Assembly: GCA_002402005.2 (NCBI GenBank)
Contig: NVUS02000309.1
Location: 1 to 6,809, forward strand
DNA: 6,809 nucleotides
Origin: OCS116 cluster bacterium
Lineage (GTDB): Bacteria > Pseudomonadota > Alphaproteobacteria > Rhizobiales > OSC116
Reading direction: 5' to 3'
The position numbers and the translations under genes are program-made. Below, one piece after another: positions 1 to 5,649 of the stretch (positions within the stretch are counted from its first letter, which is position 1; the number at the start of each line of letters is the position of its first letter). The notes below the pieces were generated by a model that was given only the letters and a program-made list of their open reading frames with translations, ran no database searches and was not told the DNA's origin.

Positions 1-11
1 ATCCAAGGACG

Positions 12-40
12 TGTATAAGGCAGTTAAGTTGAGGTTTCAA
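12..40 (-). promoter_or_regulatory. Candidate leftward sigma70-type promoter at the window edge
   Basis: Read on the minus strand, TTGAAA (bases 40-35) is followed after exactly 17 bases by TATACA (bases 17-12), a good match to -35/-10 boxes at ideal spacing. It points out of the window, so the gene it would serve is not visible. It lies beyond the end of the lacI-type gene, so a separately transcribed leftward unit may begin just outside. This rests on sequence match alone; AT-rich intergenic DNA gives such matches by chance fairly often. Confidence 0.4.
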
Positions 41-50
41 ACGGTTTCTA
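34..50. promoter_or_regulatory. Possible LacI-family operator overlapping the leftward -35
   Basis: The core AAACGGTTT (39-47) is a perfect inverted repeat of AAAC/GTTT around one central base, resembling the AAACG-type cores of many LacI-family operators. Symmetry does not extend cleanly outward (C38 and C48 do not pair). It overlaps the -35 box of the leftward promoter candidate, where a repressor would block RNA polymerase. Binding by the regulator encoded at 126-1133 is inference. Confidence 0.3.
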
Positions 51-60
51 TAGTTTTCCC

Positions 61-101
61 AAAAAAATAGTAAATAAAACCTAGCCTTGTTCGACCAAAG
101 C
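61..101 (-). terminator. Weak candidate terminator after the leftward operon
   Basis: On the minus strand, 24 bases after the lacI-type stop codon, GCTTTG (101-96) can pair with CAAGGC (89-84) across a six-base loop. This gives a six-pair stem with one G-U pair. It is followed by T-rich sequence at 79-71 and a run of seven T at 67-61. The stem is short and the first T tract is interrupted, so termination may be leaky or absent. Confidence 0.3.
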
Positions 102-125
102 ATATTCCATAGGATTTAGCTGGTT

Positions 126-1133
126 TTATGAAGATTCGCGGGTGACTAGGTTGGGTTTGATTAGGGTGATGACTGTGTCTTCTGTTGCGTTATCGGCTTC
201 TATGCGCGATAGAATGCGTTCTACTGCGTGTTTGCTGACATCTTCTGACGCATAATTGATGGTGGTTAGCGGTGTGGAGCAAAATTCGGCGGCTTCGGTA
301 TTGTCAAAGCCGACAAGAGCTACATCTTGGGGGATGTTGAGGTTGTTTTCGCGACACCAGCGGGCAGCGCCAATGGCCAGCGAATCGGTTGATGCAAAAA
401 TGGCTGTGGGGCGCGGGGTGGATGCCCAAGCTTTTTGCATAGCGGCAAAACCGTGTATGGCGGCATGGCCTTCTGGATCTACGATTTTAATGGCGCTATC
501 TGGTAGGCCAGCGGCTTTAACGGCAGCAACTGCGCCATCATATTTATCGCTATTGCCTAGGTCTTTTGCGCCATCAAGTACGGTTATTTGTTTGTGGCCT
601 TGTTCGATTAGATGGCTGACCGCTATGTTGCCGCCTTTTATGTCGTCAATTGCCACAACGTCCAGATTTGCATCTGGGATGTCGGACAGCATGAGGATTG
701 GATAGCCGGATTTTGCGATATTCTGGATGTGCGAAATTTCGCTGCGGTTTGTGGGGTAGATGAGGATGCCATCCACTTGGCTTGATTGTAGATGATTTAG
801 CGCACGTTTCTCGTTAGCCAATTCGTTATCCGAAGACGCGAACATAACGCCATAGCCTTTGGCGGCAAGGTCTAGCTCTATTGAACGTGCGGTTTTGGTG
901 ATGGTTGGGTTCATGATGTCTGTAAGTACCAAACCGACCATTTTTGTGGATTGAAGGATGAGCGACCGCGCCAATTGATTGGGCACGTAATTTTGCCGCT
1001 CAGCTTCTTTTAAGATAAGTTCTCGGGTTTTTAGGGGCAGTCTTGAACTGCCGCGCAGCACAAGTGAAACAGTATTGACTGAATAACCAGTCGCTTCAGC
1101 TACGTCTTTTAGTCTGACGCGTGTTCTGCCCAT
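126..1133 (-). CDS. LacI-family transcriptional regulator
   Basis: A 335-residue DNA-binding repressor of the LacI/GalR family, the usual length for the family. An N-terminal helix-turn-helix spans residues 8-27 (LKDVAEATGYSVNTVSLVLR), with recognition residues around S18-S23. A hinge helix at about 49-60 (YVPNQLARSL) carries the L54-A55 pair that in this family inserts into the operator minor groove. Residues 64-335 form the periplasmic-binding-protein-like effector and dimerisation domain, including VGLVLTDIMNP, the DGILIYP strand and the late VALVGFDN strand. The ATG start is supported by AAGGAGA at 1147-1141, seven bases upstream. It is the last gene of the leftward block, 48 bases after the VOC gene, and lies with a sugar ABC transporter, so it is probably the local sugar-responsive repressor. 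The effector cannot be read from the sequence; a sugar or phosphosugar is typical. Family assignment is very secure, target genes are inferred. Confidence 0.95.
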   Translation of the reverse strand: MGRTRVRLKDVAEATGYSVNTVSLVLRGSSRLPLKTRELILKEAERQNYVPNQLARSLILQSTKMVGLVLTDIMNPTITKTARSIELDLAAKGYGVMFASSDNELANEKRALNHLQSSQVDGILIYPTNRSEISHIQNIAKSGYPILMLSDIPDANLDVVAIDDIKGGNIAVSHLIEQGHKQITVLDGAKDLGNSDKYDGAVAAVKAAGLPDSAIKIVDPEGHAAIHGFAAMQKAWASTPRPTAIFASTDSLAIGAARWCRENNLNIPQDVALVGFDNTEAAEFCSTPLTTINYASEDVSKHAVERILSRIEADNATEDTVITLIKPNLVTRESS

Positions 1134-1181
1134 ATGGACTTCTCCTTACCCTAATCTGTGCTTATTTGCGGTTTTTTTAAA

Positions 1182-1607
1182 TCACCAATCGGCAATGCGA
1201 TCGCCGCCAACAAATTGTGCACTTTTGTCTGTATATTCAAACAGTTCAATCTTTACACCATTTGGATCTTTAATCCAAGCTTGATATGTATCGTCACAAG
1301 CTTTCTTTATGGCGGTAACCTCTATACTTTGAGCTTTGATATGTTCTACGGCGTCTTGCAAGTTCTCAACTTCGAGGCAAAGATGGTTGATGATATTCTT
1401 ATCATCATAAGCCGCGCTGCCATTTTGAAACACTTCGACATGGGTGCGGCCGCCGGCGTCTAGATAGAAACCAAAAATTTCGCCATCGCGTAAAAAATTA
1501 AATACTGGCTCCATACCAAGTACATTTTTATAGAAAGCTTTGGTTTCATTTATATCATGCGCGAAAATACATACATGGGCGACTTGTTTAACTTTAATTT
1601 GGGTCAT
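1182..1607 (-). CDS. VOC-superfamily (glyoxalase-fold) metalloprotein
   Basis: A 141-residue single-unit vicinal-oxygen-chelate protein with two beta-alpha-beta-beta-beta modules, about residues 7-62 and 73-125. The metal-binding positions appear intact: H11 (VAHVCIFA), E58 (THVEVF), H75 (NHLCLEV) and E121 (GVKIELFEY). This is the H/E/H/E arrangement of glyoxalase I and related lyases and epimerases. The DPNGVKIELFEY ending is typical of lactoylglutathione-lyase-like members. The real reaction is uncertain: methylglyoxal-glutathione lyase, an epimerase, or another small-molecule lyase are all possible. The ATG start has AAGGA at 1618-1614, six bases upstream. It sits between the reductase and the regulator in the same orientation, so it is probably cotranscribed and linked to metabolism of the imported sugar. 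There is no signal peptide, so it should be cytoplasmic. Confidence 0.88.
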   Translation of the reverse strand: MTQIKVKQVAHVCIFAHDINETKAFYKNVLGMEPVFNFLRDGEIFGFYLDAGGRTHVEVFQNGSAAYDDKNIINHLCLEVENLQDAVEHIKAQSIEVTAIKKACDDTYQAWIKDPNGVKIELFEYTDKSAQFVGGDRIADW

Positions 1608-1649
1608 TTTATATCCTTGTTGGTTGCTTACAACTGTTTTTAACTGCGG

Positions 1650-2453
1650 TTAATCCCATTTTGGGCCCCATTCGGGGTCGACAATGCGGTGACCACGTTC
1701 AAGCGTATCTATCTCACCCATATTATCTGTGGTTAAGGTGATGTTGGTGCTGTCTAAATTGGTTTTTTGACGTTGTGGATTGGCTGATTTGGGGATGACG
1801 ATATAGCCTTGTTGTAACAGATAAGCCAGTGCCACTTGTGATGGATCGCATGCATGTTGTGCGGCGATCTTTATGATGACCGGGTCTTTGAGCACTTCGC
1901 CAACTGCCATCGGCATATAGCAAGTAACAGCCACATCAACATCTTTACAATGTTGGGCTAAAATTCGATTTTGAAGGTAAGCATGGCACTCAAATTGGTT
2001 TGTTGATAACCTGTCAATCCCAATGGCTTTATCCACCTCGTCCAGATGCCAACGGGTGAAATTGGACACGCCAATTAGGTCAGTTAGGCCTTCATCCTGC
2101 GCTTGTGCCAGCAAGCCAATATAGTCACTTATCGGCACTTTATCATAGTGAGATGGCCAATGGATGAGAGTTAGGTTTAGCTTGTCTGTGCCTAGATTTG
2201 CAAGACTATCGCGCAAGCTTGGGATGAGGTTGGAAAAGTTTTCAGGAGTGATTTTTGTGGTGATGAAAAGTTGGTCACGGGCTAATCCACAGTCGCGAAT
2301 CGCTGAACCTACTTGTTTTTCAGTATCATAGGTCTGAGCGGTGTCGATGTGCCGATAACCATTTTTGATGGCTGAAATTATCGCTTGCGTGCCTGTGTCG
2401 CCGGTTAATCCGTAGGTGCCTAGCCCGACTTTGGGAATATTTTTTCCTATCAT
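1650..2453 (-). CDS. dkgB: Aldo/keto reductase, DkgB-like (2,5-diketo-D-gluconate / methylglyoxal reductase type)
   Basis: A 267-residue cytoplasmic NADPH-dependent (beta/alpha)8-barrel reductase. The catalytic tetrad is complete: D37 and Y42 (GYRHIDTAQTYD), K67 (ITTKITPE) and H98 (LTLIHWPS). Cofactor-site elements are S130-N131 (GVSNF), Q153 (TNQFE), and K222-S223 with R228 (IPKSANPQR), the latter suiting NADPH. Length, the short loops, LTLIHWPS, the YLQNR segment and the PEW...WD C-terminus all resemble E. coli DkgB as I recall it; that protein reduces 2,5-diketo-D-gluconate and methylglyoxal. The true substrate here is unproven. I use the ATG at 2453, giving MIGKNIPKVGLGTYGL, the usual family N-terminus. 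A TTG two codons upstream (2459) is possible, and an in-frame TAA precedes it. Neither start has a nearby Shine-Dalgarno; the best one lies 29 bases upstream. It is the first gene of the leftward block. Confidence 0.9.
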   Translation of the reverse strand: MIGKNIPKVGLGTYGLTGDTGTQAIISAIKNGYRHIDTAQTYDTEKQVGSAIRDCGLARDQLFITTKITPENFSNLIPSLRDSLANLGTDKLNLTLIHWPSHYDKVPISDYIGLLAQAQDEGLTDLIGVSNFTRWHLDEVDKAIGIDRLSTNQFECHAYLQNRILAQHCKDVDVAVTCYMPMAVGEVLKDPVIIKIAAQHACDPSQVALAYLLQQGYIVIPKSANPQRQKTNLDSTNITLTTDNMGEIDTLERGHRIVDPEWGPKWD

Positions 2454-2482
2454 TTTCAATTAGTTAGCACAATTTAATTATG

Positions 2483-2490
2483 CTCTCCTT
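2483..2490 (-). promoter_or_regulatory. Misplaced strong Shine-Dalgarno upstream of the reductase gene
   Basis: On the minus strand AAGGAGAG is a near-ideal ribosome-binding site, yet the reductase ATG (2453) lies 29 bases further on, too far for normal use. A GTG at 2470, 12 bases after it, opens a four-codon frame (GTG CTA ACT AAT) whose TGA ends two bases before that ATG. A tiny leader peptide giving translational coupling would explain the spacing, but chance is equally possible. Confidence 0.3.
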
Positions 2491-2504
2491 TACATATTGT
2501 TAAG

Positions 2505-2533
2505 TTGGGCCAGCTGTTTGATTTGGCCTGCTG
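2505..2533. repeat. Direct repeat TTKGGCCWGCTG, 17-base period
   Basis: TTGGGCCAGCTG (2505-2516) recurs as TTTGGCCTGCTG (2522-2533), ten of twelve bases identical, with starts 17 bases apart. It lies in the leader of the leftward operon, between the shared promoters and the reductase start. Tandem half-sites can bind regulators, but 17 bases is not an integral number of helical turns, so the function is unknown. Confidence 0.4.
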
Positions 2534-2570
2534 ATGTGACATTTATGAAAATATGTGTATTGACACATCA
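2532..2570. repeat. Inverted repeats around the rightward -35 (TGATGTG...CACATCA and ATGTGT-N4-ACACAT)
   Basis: TGATGTGACA (2532-2541) is mirrored by TGACACATCA (2561-2570) at nine of ten positions. Inside it, ATGTGT (2553-2558) and ACACAT (2563-2568) form a perfect six-base dyad around ATTG. The inner dyad contains the TTGACA -35 hexamer (2560-2565) of the rightward promoter. The spacing does not fit CRP (TGTGA-N6-TCACA), and there is no central CG as LacI-type operators usually have. It could be an operator for a second regulator. Confidence 0.4.
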
Positions 2571-2589
2571 TTAAAACTGAATATATATT
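2560..2589 (+). promoter_or_regulatory. Candidate sigma70-type promoter for the transporter operon
   Basis: A perfect TTGACA -35 (2560-2565) is followed by TATATA (2582-2587, spacer 16) or TATATT (2584-2589, spacer 18). A start near 2595 would give a leader of about 105 bases before the first permease. It is the strongest rightward promoter I can see in the intergenic region. A second TTGAC-like hexamer at 2623 has no acceptable -10. Confidence 0.6.
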
Positions 2590-2609
2590 AACGATAACAC
2601 TGTGTGCAA
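2580..2609 (-). promoter_or_regulatory. Candidate leftward promoter for the reductase-VOC-lacI operon, sharing the -10 region
   Basis: On the minus strand TTGCAC (2609-2604) precedes TATATA (2587-2582, spacer 16) or TATATT (2585-2580, spacer 18). The TATATATA tract at 2582-2589 would therefore serve promoters in both directions, so polymerase could occupy only one at a time. The predicted leftward leader is about 120 bases. The -35 is a weaker match than the rightward one. Confidence 0.45.
2588..2598. promoter_or_regulatory. Candidate LacI-family operator TTAACGATAAC
   Basis: TTAACGATAA (2588-2597) is symmetric at eight of ten positions around a central CG, the hallmark of LacI-family operators. 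It begins at the 3' edge of the shared -10 tract. It covers the expected start region of the rightward promoter and the -35/-10 spacer of the leftward one, so one bound dimer could repress both. The divergently encoded LacI-type protein is the obvious candidate ligand. This is inferred; no second exact copy was found in the window. Confidence 0.4.
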
Positions 2610-2625
2610 GGAAAATATTTTCTTG
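2607..2625. repeat. AT-rich palindrome CAAGGAAAATATTTTCTTG in the transporter leader
   Basis: GAAAATATTTTC (2611-2622) is a perfect 12-base palindrome. With one unpaired G, the symmetry extends to CAAG/CTTG over 19 bases. It falls just downstream of the predicted rightward start site, so it could be a protein-binding dyad in DNA or a weak AU-rich hairpin in the leader RNA. It lacks a T-run immediately after it and is not a convincing terminator. Confidence 0.45.
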
Positions 2626-2686
2626 ACTTTAAAAACTTAACCTTAGTCTCGATGCTGGGTTGGGTTTGGTGTTTATGATTTGTTTT

Positions 2687-2692
2687 GAGGGA
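2687..2692 (+). promoter_or_regulatory. Ribosome-binding site fixing the first permease start at ATG 2700
   Basis: GAGGGA ends seven bases before ATG 2700. A TTG at 2685 in the same frame would add five residues but would place the start codon over this ribosome-binding site, so it is unlikely to be used. The seven-base spacing matches the second permease, the ATPase and the lacI-type gene. Confidence 0.75.
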
Positions 2693-2699
2693 AATAAAT

Positions 2700-3596
2700 A
2701 TGGCAATTCGATATAGTTGGATGTCCCCACGCTTAGCGCTTGTACCGGCAATTGTGATTACCGCGGTTGCATTTGTGGGTGCGATTGGCTGGACGCTCTA
2801 TATTTCATTTACCAAATCGCGGCGGTTTCCGAATTACGATATTTATTGGGAAAATTTTTGGCGGCAATATAAGCGGCTGTTTAACGACCCGAATTGGGAC
2901 ACCGCGATCAATAATTTAATATTTATGACCATTGGCAGTGCCTTGGCCATTCTGTTTGGGTTTATTTTGGCGGTATTGGTCAATAAAGAAAAAACGGGCG
3001 AGGGTGTGTTTAGAACCATTTATCTTTACCCGTTGGCCGTGTCCTTCATCGTGGCGGGTATTGTGTGGCGTTGGATGTTTAACCCGGTGTTGGGCATCGA
3101 GAATTTTTTGATTGAGCTGGGGTTTGAAAACGCATCATTTAACTGGTTGGCAGATAAAGACACCGCCATGTGGGGGGTGATCATCGCCATAGTGTGGCAT
3201 GGAATGGGCTTTTATTTGGCTTTGATGCTGTCTGGATTGAAATCGATTAATGACGAGATATGGAATGCCGCTAAGTTGGACGGCATTAGCCCGTGGAAAT
3301 TTTATACCGAAATTGTCATCCCAATGCTGAAATTCACCTTTTTGACTTGTGCAATCTTGTTGTCGTTAGGCGTGGTGAAGACTTATGACATTGTGCTGGC
3401 AATGACCGGTGGTGGCCCGGGCACATCATCTTGGACACCGGCATATTTTGTGGTCAATGCTTATGCGACACGCGGCAATATGGGCTATGCCTCTTCGGCG
3501 GCATTTATGATGTTATTGATTACATTGGCCATCTTTTTACCATTGGTGCTGCTGACCCGTTGGCAAGTAAAGCGTAGAGCAAGGGAGGCGGTATAA
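2700..3596 (+). CDS. Sugar ABC transporter permease, CUT1 family (MalF/UgpA-like, closest in style to glucose/mannose GtsB)
   Basis: A 298-residue inner-membrane subunit forming half of the transport channel. About six hydrophobic segments are visible: near 10-36, 72-94, 105-127, 157-178, 212-235 and 262-286. The cytoplasmic EAA coupling loop lies at about 186-208 (DEIWNAAKLDG...EIVIPM), with the conserved glycine G195 and final proline P208. It should dock onto the Q-loop region of the ATPase. IYLYPLAVSFIVAGIVWRW and the later LAMTGGGPGTSS segment are typical of glucose/mannose-type permeases as I recall them. Length is normal and the charged tail RWQVKRRAREAV fits a cytoplasmic C-terminus. 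First gene of the rightward operon; its TAA overlaps the next ATG by one base, suggesting translational coupling. Substrate remains unproven. Confidence 0.93.
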   Translation: MAIRYSWMSPRLALVPAIVITAVAFVGAIGWTLYISFTKSRRFPNYDIYWENFWRQYKRLFNDPNWDTAINNLIFMTIGSALAILFGFILAVLVNKEKTGEGVFRTIYLYPLAVSFIVAGIVWRWMFNPVLGIENFLIELGFENASFNWLADKDTAMWGVIIAIVWHGMGFYLALMLSGLKSINDEIWNAAKLDGISPWKFYTEIVIPMLKFTFLTCAILLSLGVVKTYDIVLAMTGGGPGTSSWTPAYFVVNAYATRGNMGYASSAAFMMLLITLAIFLPLVLLTRWQVKRRAREAV

Positions 3597-4501
3597 TGAG
3601 CAATATCGACATTTCACAACGTGAATTTAAGCATTATCCGGAGAAAAAACGCAAGATAAAAGGCTCGTCCATTATAACCTTTATATTCTTGGCGATGATT
3701 GCTGTGGCGGTGATGATTCCGTTATATGTGATTATTGTGACATCGTTTAAGACCCTTGACCAAATTACCTTGGGTAGAATTTTTGATTTGCCCACGACTT
3801 GGACTTTTGAGGGGTGGAATAAGGCATGGTCTGAAGTTTGTTCGGGCATGACTTGTAATGGGGTGAAAGCTGGGTTTTTTACATCGATTAAAATATTGAT
3901 TCCGAGCATTATCATTTCGGTCGGTTTGGCCTCGGTGACTGGTTATGCTTTGGCATTGTGGAAAATAAAATGGGCGGGCGGGTTTTTGTTCGTATTGTTT
4001 ATTTGTGCCTTTGTGCCGTTTCAGGTCATCATGATCCCGTTGGTATTGATAACCGCTAAGCTGGGTATTTACGGTACTTTTTGGGCAGTGGCGATTGTGC
4101 ATGGCGTGCTTTCGATGCCATTTTTAACACTAATTTTCCGCAATTTTTACAAAGACATTCCGCCGGAATTGATCAGCGCGGCGATGATGGATTCGGGTAG
4201 TTTTTGGCGAATATTTGGTGAAATTATCTTACCCATGTCGGGCAACATCATCATTGTGGTGTTGATTTTGGTCATCACCGGCGTGTGGAATGACTTTTTG
4301 ATTGGTCTGACATTTGGCGGCTTTGGTGCGCAACCAATGACGGTGATTTTGGCCAATACGGTAATTACGGGCACCGGTGCTGTGCGTTACAATGTGGACA
4401 TGGCAGCGGCGTTGCTGACCGCCATTCCACCATTATTGGTCTATTTTGGGCTTGGTAAGTTTTTTGTACAAGGCATTAGTGCCGGGGCTATTAAAGGATA
4501 G
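3596..4501 (+). CDS. Sugar ABC transporter permease, CUT1 family (MalG/UgpE-like, closest in style to GtsC)
   Basis: A 301-residue inner-membrane permease that should pair with the preceding one. A basic N-terminus (YPEKKRKIK) precedes the first membrane segment at about 25-50. Others lie near 98-122, 130-152, 160-181, 216-238 and 268-292. The EAA loop is at 191-213 (ELISAAMMDSG...IILP), with one extra residue between D and G compared with the common DG. The periplasmic loop has two cysteines, C82 and C87 (VCSGMTCNG), which I recall as common in glucose/mannose-type permeases. WNDFLIG, AQPMTVIL, the YNVDMAAA segment and the C-terminal AGAIKG are also characteristic. The start is fixed by AGGGAGG at 3582-3588, seven bases upstream, and by the TAATG overlap. 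The ATPase gene begins four bases after its stop. Confidence 0.93.
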   Translation: MSNIDISQREFKHYPEKKRKIKGSSIITFIFLAMIAVAVMIPLYVIIVTSFKTLDQITLGRIFDLPTTWTFEGWNKAWSEVCSGMTCNGVKAGFFTSIKILIPSIIISVGLASVTGYALALWKIKWAGGFLFVLFICAFVPFQVIMIPLVLITAKLGIYGTFWAVAIVHGVLSMPFLTLIFRNFYKDIPPELISAAMMDSGSFWRIFGEIILPMSGNIIIVVLILVITGVWNDFLIGLTFGGFGAQPMTVILANTVITGTGAVRYNVDMAAALLTAIPPLLVYFGLGKFFVQGISAGAIKG

Positions 4502-4505
4502 ATGA

Positions 4506-5612
4506 ATGCCAGAGATTATATTTAAAGATTTGGTCAAACAATATGGTTATGTGACCGTGCTCGAAGATTTGGACTTAAAAGTTTCTGACGGTGAGTTTTT
4601 GGTATTGCTTGGCCCTTCTGGCTGCGGAAAAACCACATTGCTCAACATGTTGGCCGGTTTGGTGGAAGTGACGGCGGGCGAAATTACCATTGGCGGCAAA
4701 GATGTCACTGACCTTGATCCTAAGGATCGCGGGTTGGCTATGGTGTTTCAATCCTACGCCTTATACCCAACCAAAACCGTTGAAGGCAATTTAAAATTTG
4801 GTTTGGCGGCACAAAAATTACCCAAAGACGAAGTGACCAAACGGGTGAATTGGGCGGCGGACTTGTTGCAAATTCAGCCGTTAATGAAACGAAAGCCGGC
4901 CGAGCTTTCGGGCGGGCAGCGGCAGCGGGTGGCGATTGGCCGGGCGTTGGTTAAAAATGTTGAAGTGTTTTTGTTTGATGAGCCATTGTCTAATTTGGAC
5001 GCAAAATTGCGCACTGAAATGCGGCTGGAGATTAAGAAATTACATAATGAATTGAAGAAAACCATTGTTTATGTGACGCATGACCAAGTGGAAGCGATGA
5101 CCATGGCGACTAGCATTGCGATTATGGATCAAGGGGTGATTCAGCAATTTGGTAGCCCTGACGATGTTTATGACAACCCTGAAAACTTATTTGTGGCTAA
5201 GTTTATTGGTGCGCCACCGATGAATATCATCGCCGCGACCATTGCCAAAACTGGTGATAAGATATTTGCGGCTCATGCTGCCAGTGGCGTGAGTATGGAC
5301 TTATCGGCCTATGAATTTACCAGTGAGCCGGCTGATGGTGACAAGGTTTATGTGGGCATGCGGCCGGAACATTTTGTGATTGGCGATGACATTAGCGGCA
5401 AAGAAGCCGCGCAATTTGAGTTGCCGGTTTTATATGCAGAAAAGCCCGGCAGTGATGGCAGCGCCTATTTAGACAGTGGCGATGAGCAGATTGCGGTGCG
5501 GGTTGAAACTGCAATGGTGAAGGTTTTGCAACAACCAGATGCACGCTTAAAAATAGCATTTCCAGATGATAGATTTAGTGTTTTCGACGCTTCAACCGAA
5601 CGTCGAATTTAG
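4506..5612 (+). CDS. ugpC: Sugar ABC transporter ATP-binding protein, MalK/UgpC type
   Basis: A 368-residue cytoplasmic ATPase that, as a homodimer, powers the permease pair. The nucleotide-binding domain is complete: Walker A GPSGCGKTT at 36-44 (K42), Q-loop Q82 (FQSYALYP), signature LSGGQ at 134-138, Walker B VFLFDEP at 154-160 (E159), D-loop SNLD at 162-165 and switch H192 (VTHDQ). The C-terminal OB/TOBE regulatory domain follows FIGAPPMN (233-240) and includes GMRPEHF at 284-290. After YP the sequence is TKTV, where many family members have HMTV; this is not a catalytic position. AAAGGA at 4493-4498 lies seven bases before the ATG. An ATG at 4502 is out of frame and soon stops. MalK-type ATPases can serve several importers, and ugpC is used here in the broad annotation sense, not as proof of glycerol-3-phosphate transport. 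Confidence 0.95.
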   Translation: MPEIIFKDLVKQYGYVTVLEDLDLKVSDGEFLVLLGPSGCGKTTLLNMLAGLVEVTAGEITIGGKDVTDLDPKDRGLAMVFQSYALYPTKTVEGNLKFGLAAQKLPKDEVTKRVNWAADLLQIQPLMKRKPAELSGGQRQRVAIGRALVKNVEVFLFDEPLSNLDAKLRTEMRLEIKKLHNELKKTIVYVTHDQVEAMTMATSIAIMDQGVIQQFGSPDDVYDNPENLFVAKFIGAPPMNIIAATIAKTGDKIFAAHAASGVSMDLSAYEFTSEPADGDKVYVGMRPEHFVIGDDISGKEAAQFELPVLYAEKPGSDGSAYLDSGDEQIAVRVETAMVKVLQQPDARLKIAFPDDRFSVFDASTERRI

Positions 5613-5633
5613 AGGGAGAGAGTTTTTCAACTT

Positions 5634-5642
5634 AAAAGGGAG
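5634..5642 (+). promoter_or_regulatory. Ribosome-binding site favouring ATG 5650 for the binding protein
   Basis: AAAAGGGAG ends four bases before ATG 5647 and seven before ATG 5650. Seven is the spacing used by four other genes in this window, so 5650 is slightly preferred. The two starts differ by one methionine. Another purine-rich tract (AGAGGGAGAG, 5611-5620) overlaps the ATPase stop but has no start codon at suitable distance. Confidence 0.6.
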
Positions 5643-5649
5643 TATAATG

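Noticed and set aside
256..705. 149-codon plus-strand open frame
   Set aside because: It lies opposite the secure LacI-family gene, and its translation shows no recognisable domain or plausible start context; it is a shadow frame.
1158..1463. 101-codon plus-strand open frame
   Set aside because: Antisense to the VOC gene, which has intact metal ligands and a ribosome-binding site.
1640..1653. Inverted repeat TTAAC-TGCG-GTTAA at the reductase stop codon
   Set aside because: The stem is only five pairs with no T-run, and it overlaps the stop codon within an apparent operon; it is probably chance rather than a terminator or operator.
2536..2570. CRP-type site built from the TGTG/CACA elements
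   Set aside because: No pair of half-sites has the TGTGA-N6-TCACA spacing.
2623..2651. Second rightward promoter beginning with TTGACT at 2623
   Set aside because: No -10-like hexamer occurs at 15-19 bases.
2685..2699. TTG start extending the first permease by five residues
   Set aside because: The TTG overlaps the GAGGGA ribosome-binding site; ATG 2700 has ideal spacing.
3634..4374. Several minus-strand open frames opposite the second permease
   Set aside because: All lie within a clearly coding membrane-protein gene and have no motif or ribosome-binding support.
4502..4525. ATG at 4502 as start of the ATPase gene
   Set aside because: It is out of frame with the ATPase and reaches a TAA after seven codons.
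4758..4778. Non-canonical YPTKTV after the Q-loop as a sign of a defective ATPase
   Set aside because: All catalytic motifs (Walker A, signature, Walker B, switch histidine) are intact and this position is not catalytic.
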